From contig JAKJXP020000009.1 of assembly GCA_022225965.2 (NCBI GenBank), forward strand, positions 310,001 through 374,000: a stretch of DNA of 64,000 nt, given 5' to 3'. This document shows, piece by piece, positions 56,616 through 64,000 of the stretch; the first letter of the stretch is position 1; every line of letters begins with the position of its first letter. A program made the translations under genes and the position numbers. This stretch comes from Diatrype stigma (Eukaryota > Ascomycota > Sordariomycetes > Xylariales > Diatrypaceae). Under the pieces are notes generated by a model. It had not been told where the DNA came from, did no database searches, and worked only from the letters and a program-made list of their open reading frames with translations.

Positions 56616-57267
56616 CAGACTTTACACCCGCAAGCCGATACGCAATGGCAATGGAAACTCTCCTTTGAAGCCATAGACAGATGGTGTTGTCATGTTATGT
56701 CATGTCCTAGAAAGATGGGAGTTCCCGAAGGCCCCCTGTCTCCCCACCCCATTGCTTGCATGCCTCATGCCAGATTTGCCCCCTAGGGCTGGGCAGCTCA
56801 TACACGCATTGCGGCAGATGCGTCTGGATAGGAGCTGAACAGTATGTAAATAGTATGTAGGTAGTTGGCTGAAGTCCACAACCAGGCATCGTCTCATCCG
56901 GCGAGTGAATGTCTGGTGCGAAGGGAAAATCCTTGTTTATTCATAGGGCTTCCCTTCTTTCCGAGTTACGTAACTCGAAGCTGAATATAATATGGGGGCG
57001 GTATTGGCAAGGCAGGGCGAAACGGGGAGGATTGCCCACGTTCCACCCGCGGTAGTCCACCTAGTTATACCCGACATAGTAGTAAGCCGGAGGAGGTATT
57101 TTTCGGAGTTGTTTCCTGCCACTGCTATGTATTCACCTACCTACCTGCCTACCAAGTCAGACGTAGACGAGCCCCCAGGAATCCTTTGCCTCCCTCCCTG
57201 CTCTTCCTCAAGCTCGTGTTGATGTTAATGGGTGTTAGGTATTTGGTAAAATCAAGATGAAACCCCC

Positions 57268-57268
<1 letters not shown>

Positions 57269-57302
<34 letters not shown>

Positions 57303-57306
57303 AAAA
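57269..57306. repeat. C32-A6 homopolymer junction
   Basis: Thirty-two C are followed directly by six A, with a shorter C5-A just before. The order is the same as at 24901-24968. Length is unreliable. Confidence 0.9.
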
Positions 57307-57992
57307 GATAAACCGAAAACGAAAAATTATCTCCGTTGCACTGCGGCTGAGGTGAGCGGAGCTGGCCCTGGCCGATCTTTCCCTTTTTCATGCATGCCAC
57401 ATCCGTTGGAGCGCGGTAAAGAAACTTTATTCCCGTTGTGATGCTTCGATAGTTAGTCTTCCTCCTTTGGGAATTTTCATATATATATCAGCTAGCTATT
57501 AGCCAGTAGACTGCAGTTTTCCATACGCGAAGGATCAATGCAACGGTTTTACTCAGCCACAGTCCGCCTTAGCCTTGATCTAAAGCATATATAGGTACTG
57601 CGCAGCCTCATATATATGGGCTAGATACCGGGGTCCGTTCAACGTTGTTAGGCTGATGGATGGGTCGTTCGAGGATGACTATGCATATAGTCCGTCCTAG
57701 GTGCCTGGTTGACCGAATTACACCTGTCGTTACACCTGTTGCATGTCTGTCTCAATATCTGTCCCGTCTGTCCGTTCGTCTGCCTATATGTCTTTCTTTC
57801 TTTCCATTCCATTCCCAATGAACGCCAAAAGTGCAATTCCCCGCCCACATTAGCTACGTGAGATTATTGTTGTTGGATTGTCTTGTCCCGCCGCAGACGG
57901 TAGTCAGTAGTAGCAAGTAGGTAGTGTAGTGATATACACAGTAGCGCAGCGCCAGGTATCATGCTACGACCAGCATCAGCGCCGCCGCCACA

Positions 57993-59110
57993 ATGACGAC
58001 ACCGACAACGACGGCGCAGACCCTGCCCGCTAGCTGGACCCCGACCGCTCCGGGCTGCCTCCGGTCCACCGATTTCTGGGTGTGGATGTACAACACCGAC
58101 CTCGCGAGCTCGGACGCGCGCACGGTGCTGGGCGGCCCGTCGCAGACCACCGACTGCCTCGCGCCGACGTGGACGTCCGACGCGGCCTACGCCGGCACGC
58201 AGTGCCCGCCGAACTACACCCCGGCATGCTCGGCGGACGCCGTGACATGCTGCCCCACGTTAGTCCTTCCCAAAGTCCGGAGAGAGAAAGAAGAGAGCAA
58301 GCAGAAGAAATTGACCCTCTCGGTGGTTGGTGCATACCTAACACCTTCTCAATTAGTGTCTACGATTTCACGTGCGTGGCGAACGTCCAGCCGACGGCGC
58401 ACCAGGAGATGTTCCGCTGCGTCTCGCAGTGGGGCAGCGGCCGCGGGACGGCCACCATGACCCTGACGAACTTCCAGGAGAACAAGATAGGCCAGGTCAC
58501 GAGGGAGCTGAGCAGCCACCAGCACCTGGTGGCAATGGCTATGGTGTTCACGACGCCGGTATGTTCTGTTGCCTGTGTCATTATATATATAACGAAAGAA
58601 AGAAAGAAAGAAAGACAGACACTAACGGAGGGACCGCAGACCTCAACCGCCACATCATCATCAAGTACAAGCGGGATAGATCCAGCGACGGCAACGCCAC
58701 CACCCGCCAGTTCCACATCCACCCCGCCTTCTACTCCCAGCAACTCATCCCTCAGCACGGCTGCTGCGGCCGGGATCGGCGTTGGCGCGACCGCGGGGTT
58801 CCTGCTTATCAGCATCTTATGTGCGTGGCTATTCTGGTGGCGGCGGCGGCATCGGCCAGGGAGGGGGAAGGAACAAGGGCATGTAACAGAGGAGTTCGGA
58901 TCTGGGACCTCATCGTCGCCGTGTAACACGCTGGGTGGCTTTGTCTCTCCCGCATATTCCCAGCAGCAGCAGACCCCGCCACTGTCGCCGCCGTCCGAAC
59001 TCCCGTCGGAGAGAGATCCCGGCGAACTCCAGGGCAAGATGATGACGACACCGACGCGATCACCGTATTTTCGCCATTACGGGCCGAGCGAGCTCCCAGA
59101 TAGATCATAA
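57993..59110 (+). CDS. Single-pass membrane protein with Cys-rich ectodomain (CCPT type)
   Basis: Three exons, 57993-58258, 58357-58558 and 58640-59110, give 312 aa. The N-terminal part has the pattern of a common fungal family: LPASWTPTAPGCL, TDFWVW, VLGGPSQTTDC, PPNYTPAC and CCPTVYDFTC, with CCPT formed across intron 1. A Ser/Thr/Pro stalk follows, then a membrane helix (AGIGVGATAGFLLISILCAW), a basic stop-transfer FWWRRRHRPGRGK and a disordered cytoplasmic tail. No classical signal peptide is visible before the ectodomain, so orientation is inferred. Such proteins resemble cell-surface sensors, but the function is not known. The second intron (58559-58639) is 81 nt, a multiple of three, and free of in-frame stops, so its retention would add 27 residues. 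It holds a GAAA repeat. Confidence 0.8.
58594..58615 (+). repeat. GAAA tetranucleotide repeat in intron 2
   Basis: Five gaaa-type units lie between the donor and the CTAAC branch-like site of the in-frame intron. Confidence 0.8.
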
Positions 59111-60136
59111 GGTGTAATCATGTGTAATATTAAAGAGGGGAGGGAAAGTACGCACTCCATGTACTATAACGGTAAGACGTCCGATGGGTTACCTTTCCAG
59201 CAATCAGCATGTGGCTTGATCCCATATATTTGTTGCAGCATGCTTTCATGGCGCGGGCCATTGCTATCACAGTCACGTTACTGTGGCCAACGTTGCTATC
59301 CGTGGTGACCAACCGGGTAATTGGTATAATCTGTAGGGATAAGCAGGTAGCCGGACGGCTATATGCATAAGCCACGAACCACTGTGTTCCCGAATTTGAT
59401 TGAGTTGAATCGATAGATTCGTGGCAACCACTCCTGTATTCTTGGGCTGGATTTAATTTTCAGCGCTGGCAACGCTCTCTTTGGCATCTTGATCTTGACA
59501 TAATGGCAAGTGGCTTGAACAAGTGGCTTGAACAAGTGGTTCATTGTCTTCGAGCGGGTCGGGAGTTGAGAGTAAGGAACGATATTCATTCATGGGCAGC
59601 TTTGAACATTTCAAATTGCATTAAACTGTTGGCCCAAGCGAACATCCTGTTACACAATTTCATTGTTGCCGGTCGTGCCTGCCACCTTTGAAGTTTGGCT
59701 TGCTCTCACGCTCATGTTGCTACTGAGTAGGTAGTATTGTACCTACCTTACTACCTATGTAACTACTGCTTTGTGACCACTGCAATGACAAGCAATTAGT
59801 TCACCTACACATGATATGTACAATGCAATACTTCGGACCCTGCTCACCTACCCCGACTGAGTCAGCGGCAATAAAGTGGGAACCGCCAGTACTTATTAAC
59901 CAACCATGGAGCCGCCATCCCACCTTTCCATTGCATTCCACATTCCACATTCCACTACTTAAGACTTGAGGGCTACAGCGTCATCAACCTAACAAAAAAC
60001 CACTCGACACTCTGCATTCACTGACATACCAGAAACCAACTAACGATACCGCCGGACCCAACGACCGACGATACCCCCGAAACCACAACACCCCTCTTCT
60101 TATACACCCACCGCACCACCAAACACAACCTTCACA
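59111..60136. other. Intergenic: MBF1 promoter side
   Basis: No gene is supported. A tandem aagtggcttgaac pair occurs at 59507-59531, TAGGTA/TACCTA clusters at 59729-59760, and ccacattccacattcc repeats at 59937-59955. The final 150 bases are A/C-rich, like a fungal leader. Confidence 0.45.
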
Positions 60137-60859
60137 ATGGATGACTGGGATCAAGTCACCAAGATCGGCAGCAACAAGAGCAAAAACTTCCAGCATGAAA
60201 CCGTCGTGCGAAGCCAGTCGGCCCTGAACGCTGCCAGGCGCCAGGGAGCTGCTATTGCGACGGACAAGAAGTTCGCCACCGGCAATGCTGTAAGTTACTA
60301 ATCTTCTTTTTTCTATCTTGTTATCTTATTACATCTTCACATTGCACATTTGGTGCTGGTTGGCGGCACTGAGCAGAGGCGTGGGGGCAATTGCCACGTA
60401 TGCTTGTGTGTCGCCGCATGCATCGACCATGCCTTCCCATCTCCCACCCTTCCATGTCTACCAATTCCCCTTTTCCCCCACTTTGATAGCCCCTTTTCAC
60501 GTGAAAATTGAAGCAAATTACTAACCATATTCACTTTCAAACAGGCAAAAGGCAGCGCGAGCGGCGTCGGGCAGTTCCACACCAAGGTGGACCGGTCGGA
60601 CGAGATCATCAAGCCCAAGACGGTGGGCTTGACGGTGGGCAACGCCATCAAGGACGCGCGGCAGCGGTTCGAGCCGACGATGAAGCAGGACGAGCTGGCC
60701 AAGAAGTGCAACACCACCGCCGCCGTCGTCCAGCAGATGGAGCAGGGCAAGGCCACCCCCGACCAGAAGGTCCTCGCCGCCATGGAGCGCGTCCTCAACG
60801 TCAAGCTGAGAGGCAAGGAGGACGAGATCGGCAAGCCCAGATTCGCCCCCAAGAAGTAA
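60137..60859 (+). CDS. MBF1: Multiprotein-bridging factor 1
   Basis: Two exons, 60137-60289 and 60545-60859, are separated by a 255-nt intron (gtaagt, acag) and give 155 aa, the usual length. The N-terminus MDDWDQVTKIGSNKSK is highly characteristic. The N-terminal MBF1 domain covers residues 1-75, and a Cro/XRE-type helix-turn-helix covers about 86-140 (GNAIKDARQRFEPTMKQDEL; QQMEQGKATPDQKVLAAMER). Mbf1 is a coactivator that bridges bZIP activators such as Gcn4 to TBP. In yeast it also helps keep the reading frame at stalled, collided ribosomes. The protein is short, basic and both nuclear and cytosolic. Convergent with the Cdt1-like gene. Confidence 0.97.
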
Positions 60860-62310
60860 AGATCTCCCAGACATAATTTGGAGAGGGGAGAGGGGGGGTT
60901 GACGGCTTGGCTCGCCCACACGTGTATGCACGAGCGTAGTGGCCGTTGCTGTGGTCATCACGGAGTCGGGGAGGAGATCTTCTTTTGCTGTGTGCACACA
61001 TGCTAGCTTGAGCCATGCTATGGTGGCTCTCACACGATCCCGCGGCATTACTACAGGCTTATGTATGTAGGCACCTGTGTATGCCTGGGGAAAACGAGGA
61101 TAGGATCTCAACGACGGCCTTGGCGACGATTGACTTATTCCCGGCACTAAAGGCGAGGAAACAACACATATCCGCCTACTGAGGATGATGATGAACGAGA
61201 GGAAGGAAATTGAGAGACGTTCCTCGTCCTATCGTTTTCGGACTTTGACTATTACAATCCATAGACCAGAACAAGGAAACCACTTAGATCAATAGAAAGA
61301 GGCAGAGAGACGGCGAGCAAGCTCCGCCTGCCTTGACTGCCCCCCAAGTCAGAAAGAAGACTGTTTTCTGTTGCTGCAGTTGATAACGATGCAATTGTTC
61401 AAGTGGGCGTGACTCGAGATATTCTCATATGTCCATATCTCATGACTAGCTGTAAACCCAACCCATGGGAGCATTGAAGTACGTGATATTCCTATCTCGA
61501 GAATAGGTGAATAAAAGAATAGGGGTAACAACTGATGAGTTTGGTAAGCCAGCCCCAATATAACGTTCAGGTTAGCATGCTCCAGGAGTTGCGGCATCCG
61601 TCAACGTAGGATCGAGTGCCCGGGTCTTTAATTGGAGAATCACATTTGATAGAGAAAGTTACAGTTCACATCACACTGCAAGGGTCACAGCACACAATAT
61701 GGTGGTTTGCTACATAGGACATATATCTTCGACAAAACCTTCTTTTCTTCATTTTCCTCATAGTACCTAAATACCAGTCTCCTGAACAGAGTAGCGGGCC
61801 TCATCGTTACGTATGTAGGTAGACACTGAGATCAACCACCTGCATAAACAACGACCCAAGTGTCAAAGCACAAGTGTTTGTATATCTACTTTACCCTGCG
61901 TAGCAATGTAAGGTAAACAAGACAAAACGGGTGCACCCGTCTAGGTATGCATTTGCATATGGCACGTGTATACTGGAAAGGCAACACAACAAAACCGCAA
62001 CGCTTTCCGCGGCCCCCCAAAAAAGAAACGCGATGCTATGCAATGCAGTGCAGTGCCCCCCATGCGATGCCATGCTGTTCCATGCCATGCTACTGCCCCT
62101 TTCAATAAACCTCCCAAACGCCTAACGCACTGGCGGGAAAATCACAAAGCCCAGTGAAACAAACAGGCAGCACAAGATACCACACCACCAACACCAACCA
62201 ACCAACCCAGTTACTTCATCACCTATGTCCCTTCCCGCTCTCCCCTTCTTCCGTCTCTCAGACAGAATTCCTCTACCACATCCTCATAACCACCTCCTCC
62301 CTCATCCCCT
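60860..62310. other. Convergent intergenic region
   Basis: The 1.45 kb between the MBF1 and Cdt1-like 3' ends has no supported gene. ATGC-rich imperfect repeats (atgcaatgcagtgcagtg type) occur at 62033-62090. Confidence 0.45.
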
Positions 62311-64000
62311 TCACGCCGTCGCCCCAACAATAGCCGCAACCCTCCTCTCGACCTCCGCCTTACTCGGCTGCCTCTCCACCTCAACGACGACGTTCTCGCC
62401 CCCGCGGCCGGCCAGGACCACGACGCGGACCCACTCGGGCGCGACCTCGGCCGCCAGCCGGCGCACGCACGCGGCGCCCTCGTCGCGCGAGATGCCGCTG
62501 CGCAGCGAGTCCTTCAGCTTCTCCAGCAGCGCCGCCATCGTGAACGACACGCGCCCGTTACCGCTGCCAGCATCGCTGCTGGCGCGCGCCAGCATCCCGA
62601 CCACGGCCGCCACGGCCGGCGCCCGCTGCAGCGCCGCGCGCCGCGCCAGCTGCGCCGGCGTCAGGTTCTGCGCGTCGCCGCCGCCGCCGAGCGCGAGCGA
62701 CTTCTGCAGCGCCTTGTGCCGGATGCGGTCCAGGAGGCTCATCTTGGTGCCGTCGGCGTTGCGCATGGGCGCGTCTTCTCCGCCGCTGGCGTTGGTGGTG
62801 GTAGTGGTAGTGGTGGTGGCGGTAGTGGTCTGGTTCATCTTCGTCTTCTGGCTCTGGTTCTGGTTCTTCAGCGCGATGCCGTGCTTCAGCTCCTCGAGGC
62901 GCCTCTGGCCCTTGGCGAGCACGGGGGAGGCCTTGGCGACGGACTCGCAGAGGGTGATGGGCGCCTTCGGCAGCGTCTGCACGAAGGCAGCAGTAGCGGC
63001 AACGGCGGCGTTATCTGAGGACAATCCTCCTCCTCCTCTTCTTCCCCCCTTATTCGTGGCCCGGTGTTGGATCCACAGGGACGTCAGGTTGGCGCGGAAG
63101 ACGCCGTTGAGCTTCTTCTCGTCCAGGGGGCCCGAGCCGTGCGAGGGGTCGATTTCCACGCAGATCTTGCCGCGCCCGTAGTTCGAGAGGGAGAACAGGC
63201 TGTTCCCGGCCCTGGCGGCGGCCGCGGATGATGCCGCGGGTGCATGGAGATTTAAGACGCCCAGACAGACGCGAACGTCGGCCTCGGTGACCGCCTTCTT
63301 CCCCCACGCGCGGGCGACGTTGGGCAAGACGAGGCGCAGGTCCGCGGGCACGTTAGTGCCGTTGTGCGCGTAGTGCAGCGTCAGCGTCTTCAGGAACGCA
63401 GAGTGCAGGTCGATCAGCGCGAGCAGGTCGTCCGGTAGCGCCAGGTTGCGCTTTGCCGCGCTGCTGTGGTAGCAATCATCGTCGTCATCGTCATCCGAAC
63501 CTGCGATCGACGTGTCCGCCGTAGCGGGCGACGAGCAGCGCGACGGCGAAGACTCGATCCGCAGTCGCTTGAAGAGAGCGCCGGCGTCGACCGTCGACTT
63601 CTCCGAGTCCGAGACCGCGCTGGGGCTGGGGCTTCTGGCGCGCTTCTTGCGAAGTGCAAGTGCAGGAGCTGGTTTCGTAGCCGGTTCCGGTACCGGTGCC
63701 GGTGCCGGTGTCGGGCGGGCCTTCTTCGGTGGGCGGCCTCGACCGCGTTTTGCCGGTGATGGTGTTGCTGTTGCTGTTGCTGTTGCCTTCAGGGCACTGC
63801 GAGACAGTGTGGGTTTGGTAGGTGTGGCCTCATCATCTGCCGAGGAGTCGCTGTCCTCGATGGGCGCCGCTGCCTTGCGTTTCCGCGAGTCGGGGGTGGT
63901 GGTGGTGGCTTCTGGTCGGACATTCTTCTGGCTGGTAGGAGTAGTAGTAGTAGATGCCTTCTTCAAGTCGCTGTTGCCAATGGACTTCGACACGCGAGCG
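62311..64000 (-). CDS. CDT1: Cdt1-like DNA replication licensing factor, 5' partial
   Basis: The minus-strand frame is open to the right edge; no ATG start is visible (upstream codons read A-R-V-S-K-S), so the N-terminus is outside the window. About 562 codons are seen. The first 170 residues are disordered, with an AT-hook-like KRGRGRPPKK and acidic DDDDDDD. A helical domain beginning LPDDLLALIDLHSAFLKTL fits the central Cdt1 (geminin-binding-like) winged helix. The C-terminal part (SLLDRIRHKALQK, LTPAQLARRAALQR, FTMAALLEKLKDSLRSGIS, PEWVRVVVLAG) fits the Cdt1 C-terminal winged helix that contacts Mcm2-7. Cdt1 helps ORC and Cdc6 load the MCM helicase in G1. A Thr repeat (TTTATTTTTTTTN) from an ACC/ACT microsatellite interrupts the linker. 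Identification is from pattern only. Confidence 0.78.
   Translation of the reverse strand, partial: ARVSKSIGNSDLKKASTTTTPTSQKNVRPEATTTTPDSRKRKAAAPIEDSDSSADDEATPTKPTLSRSALKATATATATPSPAKRGRGRPPKKARPTPAPAPVPEPATKPAPALALRKKRARSPSPSAVSDSEKSTVDAGALFKRLRIESSPSRCSSPATADTSIAGSDDDDDDDCYHSSAAKRNLALPDDLLALIDLHSAFLKTLTLHYAHNGTNVPADLRLVLPNVARAWGKKAVTEADVRVCLGVLNLHAPAASSAAAARAGNSLFSLSNYGRGKICVEIDPSHGSGPLDEKKLNGVFRANLTSLWIQHRATNKGGRRGGGGLSSDNAAVAATAAFVQTLPKAPITLCESVAKASPVLAKGQRRLEELKHGIALKNQNQSQKTKMNQTTTATTTTTTTTNASGGEDAPMRNADGTKMSLLDRIRHKALQKSLALGGGGDAQNLTPAQLARRAALQRAPAVAAVVGMLARASSDAGSGNGRVSFTMAALLEKLKDSLRSGISRDEGAACVRRLAAEVAPEWVRVVVLAGRGGENVVVEVERQPSKAEVERRVAAIVGATA

Larger units (their letters stand above)
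55568..57992. other. Intergenic, repeat-rich
   Basis: No gene is supported in 2.4 kb. It includes GATCT pentanucleotide and tgatctg repeats (55926-55965), TGCTGTTGC repeats (56041-56066), an 11-bp hairpin (56580-56615) and a C32-A6 run (57269-57306). Confidence 0.5.

Noticed and set aside
1..64000. CRISPR arrays, operons, ribosome binding sites, intrinsic terminators
   Set aside because: The sequence is eukaryotic (spliced genes, fungal families). Tandem repeats found have no spacer structure and are mini- or microsatellites.

Overview
The window is nuclear DNA of a filamentous ascomycete (Pezizomycotina), most likely a Sordariomycete. The reasons are short spliceosomal introns (about 70-260 nt, GTRNGT donors, CTRAY-like branch points, YAG acceptors), GC-rich exons in AT-richer intergenic DNA, fungus-specific families (Vac7, AA12-type sorbosone dehydrogenase-like enzyme, PL4 rhamnogalacturonan lyase, eqolisin-like secreted protein, CCPT-type ectodomain membrane protein), and intergenic DNA full of TAGGTA/TACCTA words. 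The species was not identified.

Layout. 0-11 kb: an ankyrin-repeat protein cut by the left edge; a secreted AA12-like quinoprotein dehydrogenase (4 exons); an intronless zinc alcohol dehydrogenase; a four-helix MARVEL protein; and, convergent to it, a BTB/POZ protein whose first exon encodes a Pro-Ala tandem repeat. 11-29 kb: gene-poor, with only the Vac7 homologue (14.5-17.3 kb, minus strand). From 17.3 to 29 kb no convincing gene was found, but there is a C29-A39 homopolymer junction and over 1 kb of nearly G-free, C/T-rich DNA with minisatellites. 29-35 kb: an F-box protein and a coiled-coil protein separated by minisatellite-rich DNA. 37.8-41.5 kb: two convergent secreted proteins, a glutamic-peptidase-like protein and a six-exon rhamnogalacturonan lyase. 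42.7-44.9 kb: divergent ribosomal protein genes eL30 and uL16 sharing a 582-bp promoter. 47-56 kb: two long conserved-looking proteins of unknown function. 58-64 kb: a single-pass membrane protein, the coactivator MBF1, and a Cdt1-like replication-licensing factor cut by the right edge.

The genes do not form one pathway. Most are housekeeping (translation, vacuole/PI(3,5)P2 control, replication licensing, stress coactivation). The AA12 and PL4 enzymes and the eqolisin-like protein suggest secreted attack on plant material. I did not find an obviously new multi-gene system. The most useful leads are the glutamic-peptidase-like protein, the two unknown large proteins, the spliced BTB gene, the ribosomal bidirectional promoter and the strand-asymmetric 25-26.7 kb region.
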